Part shown: positions 13,174-28,763 of the stretch, one piece after another
Layout of the letters: the number at the start of each line of letters is the position of its first letter
How positions within the stretch are numbered: the first letter of the stretch is position 1
NCBI RefSeq assembly: GCF_010093815.1
Contig: NW_022985553.1
Location: forward strand, 1,522,133 to 1,586,132
Source: Pseudovirgaria hyperparasitica
Taxonomy: Eukaryota; Ascomycota; Dothideomycetes; Acrospermales; Acrospermaceae
Reading direction: 5' to 3'
Length of the DNA: 64,000 nucleotides
Notes under the pieces: generated by a model
Seen by the model: the letters and a program-made list of their open reading frames with translations, nothing else
Told to the model about the DNA's origin: nothing
The model's database searches: none
Program-made: the position numbers and the translations under genes

Positions 13174-14466
13174 TTACCTCCCCTTGCCAAAAAACTTCCT
13201 CTTCTTCCGCTCAAACATCTCCCCGCCCTGCACCCCACTGCCCCTCACCCCATCAACCGTCTCACGCGCCCTCTTCCGGCTCCGATCCAAGGCCCCCTTA
13301 CTACCTCTCTTCCCAGCCCCCTTTGTCATCTCCCCAATCCGACTGACGCTCTCCCCAATACTCCGGAAGTCCTCGCCGCCAAACTGGCCCGCGTGCCCGC
13401 CGCGCGCGTTGTTGCGCTGCGCCAACTCCTTCTTGCTCAAAGCCGGCAGGCGGACGAGGTTTGATTCTTCGTAGGCGCGGCGCTCGGCGTCTTCGCGGCG
13501 CTCGCGGTCCGAGGCCATGCGTCTGCCGCCTGAGACTATTGTGCTGCCGATGGAGGGCTCGGCGAGTGGGGCGGTGGAGAGCTCGTGGGTGATGTATTCG
13601 TCTAGGGTGTTTGATTTTTGGGGGCGGCGGGTGGTGGTGGTGGTGGATTTGGGGGTTGTGGTGGATAGGGTGTTGGTGGAGGAGGGCATGGCGGTTGGGT
13701 TGATGCGTGGTGGGCGGTATATGCCTGTGTCGGGTGTGGGTGAGGCGCGGGATTTGCGTGAGGTTGGTTGGGCGGGTGTTTGGGTGGTGATGGATGATGA
13801 TGGGCGGCGGAATGCGGAGGGGTTGGGGCGGTAGGAGAGGTCGTCGATTGTGGTGGTGTCGTTGTCGTTGTCGTGGTTGTCTGTGGCGGATGCAGCGTCG
13901 TCTGAGGAGTCGTTGTCTGAGCCGCTGCCGTCTGAATCGCTGTCATCTGAGCCATCGCTATCATCTCCAGACTCTCCTTGTGCTTGTGCTGTCTGTGTCT
14001 CCTTGACCAGTCCATTCGCGCCTTTCCCCCGCTCCGCATCCTCAGCCGCCCGGACGACTTTATCAACCTGATACTTCAACCTGCCCTCCAGCGGCCGCAC
14101 GCCCTTTTCGAGATAGACACGCAGACGGACGAGGTGTTTGACGATATCTTGCTGGAGGTTGTCTGCGCCAACATCATTATCTTCTTCATCTGTGGTTGCT
14201 TGTGCTATGCTGCCACCACGAAGTCGGCGAATTTTGACAAGCATGAGAAAGACAAAGTTGCGCAGATACTCGAGGAATAGCTCGTTTTTGGTGTCGAGGA
14301 GGGATATGCCATGTTCGGGTGGTGTTGTGAAGGTTTGGCGCGCGGCAGCTTCGTTATTGCCGTTGGTGGTGGTTTGGGGGAGACATTCGAGGGCGTCGTT
14401 GAGGGAGGTAGTGAGGGACGTGAGGAGAGTACTGAGGCTTTGAGGGGGTTTCTGAAGGGCTGTCAT
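13174..14466 (-). CDS. lcp5: Lcp5/neuroguidin-like U3 snoRNP-associated protein (Sas10/Utp3 family)
   Basis: Predicted nucleolar component of the small-subunit processome, needed for early 18S rRNA processing. Single exon, 430 residues, starting at the ATG at 14466. The N-terminal ~150 residues form the helical Sas10/Utp3/C1D domain (NELFLEYLRNFVFLMLVKIR, then VRLRVYLEKGVRPLEGRLKY and a Lys-Val-Val segment). A Ser/Asp repeat region follows (GDDSDGSDDSDSDGSGSDND), then a Thr/Pro/Ser-rich linker containing the conserved YRPNP and GIYRPPRINPT motifs. The tail is basic and ends ERKKRKFFGKGR, a likely nuclear or nucleolar signal. The acidic tract plus IYRPPRI motif and basic tail fit Lcp5/neuroguidin rather than C1D or Utp3. 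Several codons in the linker are biased to ACC/ACA, giving repetitive DNA. Confidence 0.88.
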   Translation of the reverse strand: MTALQKPPQSLSTLLTSLTTSLNDALECLPQTTTNGNNEAAARQTFTTPPEHGISLLDTKNELFLEYLRNFVFLMLVKIRRLRGGSIAQATTDEEDNDVGADNLQQDIVKHLVRLRVYLEKGVRPLEGRLKYQVDKVVRAAEDAERGKGANGLVKETQTAQAQGESGDDSDGSDDSDSDGSGSDNDSSDDAASATDNHDNDNDTTTIDDLSYRPNPSAFRRPSSSITTQTPAQPTSRKSRASPTPDTGIYRPPRINPTAMPSSTNTLSTTTPKSTTTTTRRPQKSNTLDEYITHELSTAPLAEPSIGSTIVSGGRRMASDRERREDAERRAYEESNLVRLPALSKKELAQRNNARGGHAGQFGGEDFRSIGESVSRIGEMTKGAGKRGSKGALDRSRKRARETVDGVRGSGVQGGEMFERKKRKFFGKGR

Positions 14467-14919
14467 GGTGCGTGGTGTTGTGTGCTGTGTGTCTTCCTGA
14501 ATGCGTGGTTGAATATTACCTGGGTATTAGTAGACATGAAGAATTGACAGAAAAGTTAAAGTGGAGTCGAAATCTTGGCACACTAGTACTTTTTACCTTA
14601 CCAGTCCTGTGGCCTCACAAACAAGGCTTCTGAATGATAATTCATTAGCCAATGACAACCCATTCATCTTTTCAAAACCGGCAAGTCGTTCCCGACTTGT
14701 CCTTGTGGAACTTCTCGACTGCATGCCTTAGACACGCACGTTATGCCCTCCCCTCGCCCTCGTTCTGACAACTAATTTTATATTCTTATGTTTATAACAA
14801 CATCGTAGCTTATCTTGTTGTAGATATATCTCTCTTTTCTACACTTTTCGCAAATAATATGTTGATTTATTGTCAGTCAATGTGATATGAACACAGGAAG
14901 AGATCACAAACGTGACGGA

Positions 14920-14958
<39 letters not shown>

Positions 14959-15239
14959 CGTTGGGCAACTCATGGGGGTATATAATATGTACACTCGAAC
15001 CTGTACTCGTCGTCTTCATGGACGGACGAGTATCATGATAAAATCCCTTTATCCTCCTTAGATGTCACACATACACTTTCTCTCTTCGATCTTCTTTGAC
15101 CAGCCGCAGCTTGTCCTAGCCACAGCCACGGTATGATTTCTCGTCTTGTTTTCAGTATTTCTAAAAAAGGCTTTCCAAGCACATTGTCCCCCACGAAAAA
15201 AAGGACGCCCGTATCAAGAGGGAAAGCAAAAATATATCT
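14467..15239. other. Intergenic region between lcp5 and the hexosaminidase gene
   Basis: No gene seen. It contains the lcp5 promoter (the gene reads left from 14466), an AC dinucleotide microsatellite at 14921-14957 and the 3' flank of the hexosaminidase gene. Confidence 0.5.
14921..14957. repeat. (AC)n microsatellite
   Basis: About 18 perfect AC units in a row, intergenic. Likely length-variable between strains. Confidence 0.9.
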
Positions 15240-19385
<4,146 letters not shown>

Positions 19386-22300
19386 CTACAGCTCATCCCG
19401 CTTCCGCTCCGCTGCCTTCTCAATAAACTCCCGTTCATTCTCCAGCTCCTGCTCGCTCTTCAGCGTCACTCTCTCCCCTTGCACCCGTTTCGCCAATGCT
19501 GCAATCTCGTCGTCGTACACTGTCCATTCCGGTACCTGTCTTCTTGCGCGGTCCAGCTTGGGCTCCTTTGTCTCTGGGTTGTTGCACAGGTCAATTGTCT
19601 TCGCTTCCTTGAGGCTTGCATCGCTGCACCATGTCTCACACCAGAGCCACTCTTGCGGCAGACTATGGATGGGAAGCATGGTCTGCATGTTGTTGGGCAG
19701 GTCCTGGTCTAGATTGCTCAGACTGTTGGGGTCCGCTGACAGCTGATGATACTGCTGGCGTAGTCGATCGCCAGCAGCCATCTGTCTGAATTGCTTCAGG
19801 TCGACCACGTAGAGAGCGCTGATGTGGTAGGGCAACCCGCGGAGGAAGCTTTTCCAGTAGCCCACCTTCCAGAACCGGTACCCCTCCATCTCTGTGCGAC
19901 TGTCGCACATGGGCGTGAATCCATAAGGTGCCCCTTGCAAGTCATGCTTCACTAGTTCGTACATGTCCGTTCGCACAATCTGGTCTGCGTCGACAAAGAT
20001 GACCTTGTCCAGGTCGAGCGGGAAGAGGACGTCGAGGAAAAGTATCTTGTAGCCCCAGATCTCGCGCTGCTTCTCCTTCTGCCCTCGTAGCCAGTGCGGC
20101 CACTTGTACGTGACCATCTCGTACTCAAACCCGTATTCAGCCGCCATGTTGGGGAGAAACGACTTGAACGATGGTGATAAAAATTGCTCAATGAACCAGA
20201 ACTTGACCGTATGGCTTGTGTGCTTCATCACACTCAGCATCATGATGTTGAGCATGCGTTCGTACAAATGTCCACTCGCCACAGAGAAGATGTTAATTTC
20301 GGCGTGCTTGGAGGCCTTTCCAGGACTTAGTCCATTGTGCGAGACCAGGTCTGAGAGCCCTTTCAGACCCTGCGATATTAGCTTGCTGCCTGATAAGCCG
20401 ACCTTGGAAAGGAGCGTGTCAACAACTTCACCAGCTGTATCAGCCAGATCGGCTGCAAAGCTAGATGGCCCCGACAACACATCCTCCTCTTCCATGCCGG
20501 GGTTGCGACTGAATCGCGGGTACAGTGTTGCTCCCTGAAAGCTCATCAGCGCAATTTCTGGGGTTTCATCTCCAGCCTGAGGGTTGTATCCTTTAGTTCC
20601 CGCGCTTTCAAGCTTGAATACCTCCTGACTACGCCCACTCTGAAGAGAAATGCTATAGAAGCCGGGCACAGCCTTGAATTGGAAGTACCCAAGATTGGCC
20701 ATGATGAGAGTGTCTGCAATTTGAGCGTCCTTGGCAGTCCCGAGAACAAGCTGCGCGCCGCGAGGAGCTACTGTTGTCGTCAGGTCTCGAGAATGTCCTT
20801 CGATGAGGATGTGTTCTAGTTTGTAGAGTGCATCTATAGATGCTAGCTGGCCTAGTGAGCTGAGCTTGATGTTATCCAAGTCGTGGATACTCTCTTCCGG
20901 AGCCACGAGCCATGACGCTGCTACGTCCATACCCATTGTCAACAATGCCTCCGCAGGGATGCCCGAAAACGATGCACGGAGACCACTAACAGACCCGTCC
21001 ACCTCGAACATTGGCTTTGACTCGAGGACGTATCGATAGAAACGCTTGATTGGGAGCTCGGATAAGCTTGGCTTCGGGTTCATGAAGATGCGCAAGTGGA
21101 TACCATCCAACTCTGACAGAACTTTGATCATCGGGATCCAGCGCTGAGCAACTTCACTGGCGGGGTCTATTGACGCGACCAGTTGGACCGTCGCCTTCGC
21201 TTCATCTCCGTTGACGATGGCAGAATGTGTCGAATTGAATTTGTCAAATATGCTAGTCCTGACCGTGTTGGAAGTCTCAAACATACCTTCAGGCACGTCT
21301 GATTTTGATGAGAGCGCAAGAATAGAGCTAAGCTTAGCAGCGTCGGACGGTGTCTTGATTCGGTCAATGAGATCCAGCTTTGAAATAGCTGCAACTGCAG
21401 GTCCAATGCGCTTCTTGACTTCATAATCCATCATTGTCTCAAAATCTGCTTTCAAGAACGCAGTACCTTCGGGAAGAGGTCCAACCAGCCGCCCATTGAC
21501 GAGCACGCCCTGCTCACCCGGCTGGAGTCCTGTCAGCTTGACCAAAGGTTGTGCCTTAGTCCAGAACCGCTGAGCATCTTCTTTGCTGACTTCATTGAGA
21601 TCTCCTGCGAATGAGTCTGTGAGCTCGATGGGTCTGAGTGACCGGCCATCTTTGTTAAGGACTAGGAGCCCACGTGACCAATGTGGTTCATCGGAAGACC
21701 CGGCTGAAGGGTTGTGGACGTATATTGTCTCGACGCTCGTGTTAGATTCCCTTAAGCGATACTGAGACGACTGTGACAGAAGCCGCCTGCCATCTACGCT
21801 GTCAAAGTCGGCGATGACTATCATCTGAGCCCAATTCTCTTTCGCAGCGTTGTCTTCAACCGCTATGCGCGGTGCACCTGTGAGGAATTCTCCATGATCT
21901 TCCCATATCTTTCCGACATCGAACAGACGGACGCTACTTTCGTCTTTGGGTATGATGAGTGGGTTGCGGTTCAAGGCGGCCTGGAATAGGAAGATTTCCG
22001 GAAGCCAGCTGTCATCCGTGAAAACTTTCTCAAAGACACCTCTCTGGATCTTCCTGAAATCTAAACCGATTCTAGAGCTAAGATTTTGAAGCCAGTCATC
22101 GTCCATAGTCACTGGTACCCCGTTCACAAACACAACGGATTCTGGTCCAGATATTGCTAGCCTGTTTGTATAACCACGAGCGCTTTCGAGACGCTTGGAA
22201 AGCTCCTCATCCACAAGAAGCTCTTCGAAGGTCAGTGCAGTTTGGTCCTTGCGTATGTTAACGCCTTCAATGGAGGATAGAAACGCAGACTTGTCCGCAG

Positions 22301-24122
22301 ATCCATAGCTTTTGCTAGAAACAACCTATCCGAATTGATCAGCAGTTCATATCAGGTGAAACATAGGACTGTTTACCATTTCTAGATATGATAACATAGT
22401 CTTGAGACCATATGTCTCCAAGAGGTGATATACAACTCGAGCTTGTTCGGCACTTGCGGAGGTCGTGGTAAGGGGGACCAAGCCCCATTGAACTGGTATC
22501 TTGCGCTGAATCAAACCACGCAGGGTCTCTAGGACAAGGCTGATATCCTTTGAAGCGGAGAAGTCGATGGGAACAATGCTGTTGTGCAAATCACGTCTCA
22601 AGGGTGGCAGCTGTCCGGGATACATCCGTTGAAGAAGCTGCTGGAGTTAGTCTCCATAGTTCTATTGAGGCCCTGATACTGACCGTAGTAAGTTGAGTCG
22701 GCCAGTCCTCGTATCGCTTGTCTTTTTCGATGTTGTTGAGCCATAGAAGCACCTTTCCGCCTTCATTCGCGTCCCTAAAGTCATACCGCTGAGGGTCATC
22801 TTCGCCGTGAGTTTGTGCAACTTCAGAGTGCGATAGCAATTTTATTGCTTCGGGTCCACTAAACCCAAGCCTTCGCACTCCATTGATCAGCTTCCTCTCC
22901 CGACGGAGATGGTCGAGCAAGGAGAATGGATCGACCTTCCGGGGATCGACTTGAATGCCATTAATCCAAATCACGTTGTAGCCAGCTGGTAGAGCAAGAT
23001 CACGATTTCCTTTCCATTCCTGGACAAATTCTTGCGATGCATTGTGCGCGCTGATGGCTGAAGAGTGTTTAGGGAAGTCCTGGGACAACTTCAATAATGT
23101 GTCAAGGGGATCTTTGCTCCCCAGAACAAAACTAGCAGCGTTTATTCCTAGAGACTCTAGCTCAGACTTTGAGAGAGGCTTCACATCCCGGATCTCATGT
23201 GTCCCCTCAAGCAGGGAATCTGCTTCGATGTTGACTTTCGCGGCCCCAAGCCCGTCACTCCGACCTTCCTGCCGGTCATCGATAACAATGTAGTCTGTCC
23301 TCTTCAGAGCTAGCTCGACTCCGTATCCGCTGACTAGCAAAGGTCTCGAAATCCCACTAGGGGGTTTGTGACGTATTCTATAAGAGGTTTTCCCTTGCCT
23401 TGCGGTTGCGCTCAGTGTTTTGTGGAATTGCGAGAATATCTCACTGGTGATGTCGACGTAAAGAATGGACGAGAGAGCGTTCAGAGGATCACCGAGGATA
23501 CGATCAAATGGCAACTGTGCGGACCTGGGCAAGGTTAGCTTGACTCTCGAAATGCCAGGCCACACGTCTTACCCAGAAGACACCAGAGACGTCTTGGGAG
23601 AATCTAAGGAGGGAGAGCAGTACTGCTTCCCACCAAAAGCCACCCAGGCTTCACACTTCTGTCCATCTGCCCCTGGAACTGACGGTTCTGCAGAGGTATT
23701 GTAATATTGGTAATGCGCCTCTATGCGCGGAGCTTCCGAACGTATGGATAGTGCCAGCTGGAATGAGGACAGAGCTTCCGGCTCTGTGATATGACCATCC
23801 ACCTCGAGTAATCCCAAGAACCTTGTATATAGTTCCTCGTCCGTTTGCACAGTGTTGAAATAGCCGTCTGCAATGCGATCAAGAATCGGGAAATAGGCTG
23901 TCACATTCTCTTCTGCGGCAGTCTCGCTACATCAGTCAGCTCTGTCCATTTCTGGGCGAGTACGAGGTCTCACAGGAGCTCTACTAGGTATGGAGGAGAG
24001 CCGAAAGCAGCTCTCAGGGCTACGTTTACTGGAGGCGTTTGTGCTAAGGTTGACGTTGGAACGAGGATACTAGAAGCGAGAAACGCTGTCCGTGTGCTCA
24101 GAGCCCATGTGTGTGCCTTCAT
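19386..24122 (-). CDS. gpt1: UDP-glucose:glycoprotein glucosyltransferase (UGGT), ER folding sensor
   Basis: Soluble ER-lumen enzyme that re-glucosylates N-glycans on misfolded glycoproteins so that they re-enter the calnexin cycle. Five exons on the minus strand: 24122-23974, 23926-23573, 23524-22684, 22637-22377 and 22325-19386. The introns are 47, 48, 46 and 51 nt. The joined frame is 1514 residues, the usual UGGT length. The start ATG opens a signal peptide (TAFLASSILVPTSTLAQTPP), followed by NVALRAAFGSPPYLVELLE, typical of the UGGT N-terminus. Thioredoxin-like sensor domains fill the middle. The GT24 catalytic domain begins near residue 1210 with INIFSVASGHLYERM and carries KVIFVDADQI (DXD metal site), CDSRTEMEGYRFWK and SNLDQDLPNN. 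The protein ends KRDEL, an HDEL-like ER retrieval signal. All introns lie in the first 40 percent of the gene. Confidence 0.95.
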
Positions 24123-24830
24123 GATTGCTCAGAGTATGTTTATAGAAAACCACGCATGAGTATTAGAAGCACACGAGATGATGTCCGCCAATCGACGCGG
24201 TAAGAAACACGAAGAGCGACAGATTTGGATTTACGCTCCAAATAAAGAGAAAATGCGAGACTAGATCATGCTTGCCATCATTGGAGATCTGCGCCGTCTG
24301 CCCAATGCGCCGACGTCAATCGTACTGCGTATGTGTTCTTTAGGTGAAGCCGAGGATTCGCCGCAATTTCGATATCGAGAGCCACAATCCGGATAGGTAG
24401 CCTTGTACGCTTCTTCGCCATTCTATCATCTATGCAGGCTTGAACGTATGACTAGATTCTTACGAGTGTCGATATGTAGAACATATGCGCCGATCGCCCT
24501 TCCCGCCCGCAAAAGACACTAATGTCGAATTCCACAAAGCACAATCTTCGTAGCGTCACACCAAGCAGACGTCGTAAATTATCTAAGGTTATAGTGGACC
24601 CATCCAAGTATGATTACAGGTAGTGGTTCACGAAGCCTGGAAATGGATACAAACACGCCTGGCCGAGCTTTCAAGAACAATAAAATCAGTCAATTTCGCC
24701 CCTATAGACAACAAACACCGACCATCGCAAGAATACTAATCTAGACCTAGAAATTCTGAATACGCCAACGCTATGCGGAATGGTATCTGAAAATCGCCCA
24801 CCGTCGTCAAGAACATTACATCGATTCTAC
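24123..24830. other. Intergenic region upstream of the UGGT gene
   Basis: No gene seen. It lies between the UGGT start and the stop codon of the cupin gene and should contain the UGGT promoter and the cupin 3' region. Confidence 0.5.
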
Positions 24831-25672
24831 TTAGAGGCCAATGCTGTGCATCTTGCCTTCGGTCTTGCACTTTTGATAGCACGCCTCAGTAGCAATAGCA
24901 AGGTTGGCCGGAATGTTCTGGCGGATAGTCTGAATATCGGCACCGGCGAGAGATTTGGGGAAGCCAATGACCGCTTTGACGACCTCATCGTTCAAGTTAA
25001 GGAAGTTCTGAGCAATCTGACCAGTGCCCGGGTCCTCGCTGTTGAGGGCAGCGACGAATGTGGTGTTGTCGCAGTTGTTATTAAACTGGTAGTGGATAGA
25101 CCCAACCGGGAAAACCGTGCCTTGTAGTTTCTCGACCCTCGCAGTGAGCTCAGACTGTTTGCCTGCACCGACAATAGCGTTCTCGAGAATGATACCGACG
25201 TCGACACCTGGCCCCTCTACAACAGTAAGGAATTCGGTAGCACGAGGATGGACGTGTCTGTAAACAATTAGTATATGTTTGCGCGGTGGAGAACGGAGAC
25301 ATACGGGGTATTTATACCACAGGGACCAAGGTTGGCGACAGTGACAGAGATGCCGAGATCAGTCAGAACCGGGAAGGTCTCGACGTTAGCAGATTTGACT
25401 GTGCCACCAGCTGAAACAGCACCATTGTTGAAGTCGAAAACCAATGCCTTCTTGAGAGCTTCGGCATCAAGGAGCTCAGACCCTTTTTGGTCTTTGGTAA
25501 AGAGTCTTTGGAAGCGGATCTTGGCGGAAGGGGCTGTCTGAAGCGATTCGAGGAAGGGGATATCAGGGCCAGCAGGGGCTTGACGAGCAGAGAGTGAGGA
25601 AGAAGCTGGTGCCGCTTGAGTGATTGAGGCCGTAAGGGCTAGGAACAGGATCTTAGTGATAGATGGTGACAT
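24831..25672 (-). CDS. Secreted germin/spherulin-like cupin protein
   Basis: Two exons, 25672-25305 and 25257-24831, split by a 47-nt intron (25258-25304), give 264 residues. The N-terminus is a signal peptide (ITKILFLALTASITQAAPAS). The cupin core shows PCGINTPHVHPRATEFLTV, with metal-ligand His-x-His and Glu positions; the intron falls inside this motif, so the join is well supported. A second-motif region follows at FPVGSIHYQFNNNCDN. These are the features of the germin / spherulin-1A type cupins of ascomycetes, which are secreted and often induced by stress or development. A specific enzymatic activity (oxalate oxidase, superoxide dismutase) cannot be assigned. C-terminal Cys residues in ACYQKCKTEGK may form a disulfide. 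A TATA-like element lies about 150 bp upstream. Confidence 0.88.
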
Positions 25673-26445
25673 TATGATGTTTGGTTTCAGTTCTCAACAA
25701 ATGTTTCAAACTGTAAGAACTAGTGATACAAGATCGTTGAGCAATGACACAACAGATGGTGGGTGTATTTGCTTGACGAGTGTGATGTAGATAATAGTTT
25801 TTTAGGTACATCCCATCGTCACTTTATACATTTCTCGTCTTGCATGAGTCCGTCTATCCACAAGCGCCCCATTGGACAGAAGTCGTCCAGCTATGCGCAG
25901 TGGCTGAGGCGAAGCTGAATTCGAAGCCCTTTGCCAAGCTCGTCAACATCAGAGGTTAGCCACGAAAAACGTGGGTGTTAGCTTATCTAGATTATCGTAC
26001 GGTGAGATTGACCCTGGCATGTGGTACAGATCCAAGATTTTCATGGGGTATCCTTCCTCGGAAACACGAGTGCCGTGCTGTGTTTAGCCGCGAGCTGGTG
26101 CGGCGCAGGCACTGCTCAAAATAGATATGGTTCATAAGCAAATGCCAAGGACCTTCGAATACCTGAGATTCCGATGCAAGGTCTGCAGCTGTCCAGCGAC
26201 CAAACCCCATGCAACTCTAGTTTCTCGCATTCGCTCTCCAAGTGCTCCATCTGTTCCAGCCACTTCATCAATTGTGCCTTCCATTTGGGACACCCAATGA
26301 TCATGAGCTTTAGACCGACACTAATGCACCAGAGGACAAAATTTGGACAGACCAGGATCCAGACTAATGCAGGAGAACAGGAGTTGTCAATATTGAAGAG
26401 AATCCTCTGCCACAAAATAGTAATAGCAGTCAAACAAAAGTATAT
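25673..26445. other. Region between the cupin and the hypothetical gene, with unexplained open frames
   Basis: Contains the cupin promoter (right part of that gene, reading left). Between about 25992 and 26433 the minus strand holds overlapping open frames, some of protein-like composition (for example a segment WTAADLASESQVFEGPWHLL in 25992-26210). No consistent gene model joins them. They may be 3' sequence of the neighbouring hypothetical gene, a decayed gene, or chance. Confidence 0.35.
25821..25828 (-). promoter_or_regulatory. TATA-like element of the cupin gene
   Basis: Minus strand reads TATAAAGT about 150 bp before the cupin ATG, a reasonable spacing for a regulated ascomycete promoter. 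Position-based inference only. Confidence 0.4.
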
Positions 26446-27366
26446 TTACGCCCTTGAGGAAGGACGACTTATATCTGAGTCGATAATCATAGGGTCATCG
26501 AGGACCCAGAATGGTAGAGCCTCAAGTGACGGCACGATCTCGCCATCCAACAGCGCTGGTGATGAGCGGAACGTGTCATGCCCGTTTGGCTCTTCATCCT
26601 CAGGGATGTTGAAACTCGGGAGCTCCTCGAAGGTAAGGGATGACCTGTCGCCTGGGCCACGCACACGACGTCGCAGTCGTCGAGCGCTACAACCCAAGTC
26701 ATGTGCATTCAATTCTTCGAGGTCGTCCGTGTCCGTGTCGCTACCTATACTTTGACTGTGTGTACGCTTGTAATAGCCTGCGCTCCATCTCTTCTTCTTC
26801 CTTCTGTATCTTCTCGCCTGCTCACCTGACACATTCTCATCGTCTGTACCGCAATTCATCCTCCGAAACCCTCCCAGAAGAATGTCTCTGTCATCGTGTC
26901 CATGATCACTAGTGACCTCCTCCGTGTTGTCTGGCCTCACGATTTCGACGTCACTGGCAAATGAAGATGTGGTATCAGCGAGTTCTTCGATGATGAGCTG
27001 ATCCTGCGATGCTTTCCTATCTAACGGTTTTTGGATGCCAAGGCCACTGTTCTGGGTTCCTGCATCTGACGGCTCTGGACTTGAAGCCTGTGCAAAGCTT
27101 GAGACGCTCGAGCGCCTTGCCGATGTATTCTGAGCCTGAGGCCTAGTATAGTTGAAATGATGGCCTTGGCCTATTGGCTCGATATGCTCGAGAGGAGGCG
27201 ATTGTGATTGACTGAAGGCTGAATATGTAAACAGACCTGCGTATCGTGTTGGAGGGTGGCTCGTAGCCGACGGGAAGCGGGGTTGTGTCTTTGAACTAGG
27301 TGTAGCTGGAGGAGACGTGGGCTGCGTGGGAAGAGGATGGGAAGTTTTGGGATCAGACTCGTTCAT
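26446..27366 (-). CDS. Conserved fungal hypothetical protein, charged and disordered
   Basis: Single open frame of 306 residues from the ATG at 27366. The N-terminal half is Ser/Pro/Thr-rich and looks disordered. The C-terminal part has a basic block RYRRKKKRWSAGYYKRTHSQ, then SARRLRRRVRGPGDRSSLTF and a terminal LPFWVLDDPMIIDSD motif. I believe this arrangement recurs in uncharacterised Pezizomycotina proteins, but I cannot name a domain. The basic clusters suggest nuclear location. The stop follows a possible donor (GTAAAT at about 26449), and a 45-nt intron there would open a further 100-codon frame downstream, so the 3' end is not certain. Function unknown. Confidence 0.6.
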   Translation of the reverse strand: MNESDPKTSHPLPTQPTSPPATPSSKTQPRFPSATSHPPTRYAGLFTYSAFSQSQSPPLEHIEPIGQGHHFNYTRPQAQNTSARRSSVSSFAQASSPEPSDAGTQNSGLGIQKPLDRKASQDQLIIEELADTTSSFASDVEIVRPDNTEEVTSDHGHDDRDILLGGFRRMNCGTDDENVSGEQARRYRRKKKRWSAGYYKRTHSQSIGSDTDTDDLEELNAHDLGCSARRLRRRVRGPGDRSSLTFEELPSFNIPEDEEPNGHDTFRSSPALLDGEIVPSLEALPFWVLDDPMIIDSDISRPSSRA

Positions 27367-28763
27367 GGCTATTCGCTGAGTGCAATAGTCAATCAATTTG
27401 AAAAATCCAGAATGTATTGGTCGTCAAATGTGACTTGGACGGGTTGATGCCACAAAGCGCAAATCAACAGAGGCCGGTCTATTGAAACGATGGGATCGAT
27501 CAGGGGCACAAAAGTGCGACGAGTATTTAGGATATGAATATGGAAGAATAATGGTTTGTAGACTTTGAGAGCATTACCATGTTTCGGACAGTCGGACTTT
27601 TGTTGAGCTTGACGTCGGCGCGCATGCCACGATAGCAAATCGTGGGAGTGTAAAGAAGTCAGTCCCGGCGACTTTGATGGCTTATCGTGAGGCGAGCGAA
27701 CAATGAACTCATAGGTAGCAGTGCAGGAAAATGACAGCTCAGAGCAGGAGACTTCGACCAGTAGGAAAAGGAAGACGTGGGGAAGGTCAAACCTACCCCA
27801 GAAAGAATTTTTCCACAGAGGCCTTGAAAGATGTGATGATGACTGTTCGGTGTTGGGTCTTAGGGTTCGTCGTGCAAAAAAGAAAGATCAATCCAGCGTC
27901 CGCCGGTTAGATTCTCGCCAGCTGTTCCATCGGCCTTTGAGCTGGCAAGCGGACGCCCAAGACCTTTCAAGGAGATGCCCATATGAAATGTGTTCGCCAG
28001 CAATTTGTGTGGAGCAGGACACACTGCAAGGGTAGTAGCCTTTCGCATCTCGCAGTAATTTCTGGCCTGCTGCAGTAGTGAACTAAGTGAAGCATGTCCT
28101 CGAACCAATCGCAGCGTCCGGTCATGTTCGCGTGAACAGGCCAATCCCTGTCATCGAGATATGGACGAGTGTATGAGATGGCTTCAGCATGGATGAGGCG
28201 TGTGTGGCAATGATCCTCCTCGAGAGCAAAATTCGGCTACATCATCATGTTCATATCGTCAGTCGCCAGAGCGCGAAATTTTCGACTGGGACCTTGCTGC
28301 TCGATCTCGACAGTCAGTAGTCAAGCAGATGGGGAAAAATTGTGGATACATCAAACATGGGCAGAACCTTCGAGGGTTCTATGAGTGGTGTATGAAGTGA
28401 CAGAATTGCCCCGAGAGGATGAAGTTTTCAAATTTCAGGAAGTTCCGGTCAACTTTTTCAAGTTTCTGCCTTAGAATATCCATCAGCCTGAGGCTTTAAA
28501 TAATATTATGTAAGCGTGTAAAAGCGCGCCTGCCTGCATCTGGAAAGCTAGACGAGTCGCGATGAGGCCAGAGAATACGTTCCGTCTGGCTGTTGTTGTG
28601 CGAAGCCAAAGGTGTATGCGGGCAGTACCCTCGACCCTTGAAATCCTCTTACGTCCCATTCCTCCCACGAACACGTCCATCTACACAGGCAATTGTAAAT
28701 CGCGAAGCCCTGTCAAGAGAGTATACGCAAGTACTGAAGCTGCGGCTTCCATTGCTCCTCACC
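27367..28763. other. Divergent intergenic region upstream of alpha-COP
   Basis: 1.4 kb between the starts of the hypothetical gene (leftward) and alpha-COP (rightward). No gene is recognised and the open frames are short. It should carry both promoters. Confidence 0.5.

Noticed and set aside
26174-26755. 193-codon plus-strand frame
   Set aside because: Antisense to the hypothetical gene; Ser-rich sequence is the reverse reading of its Arg/Asp-rich codons.
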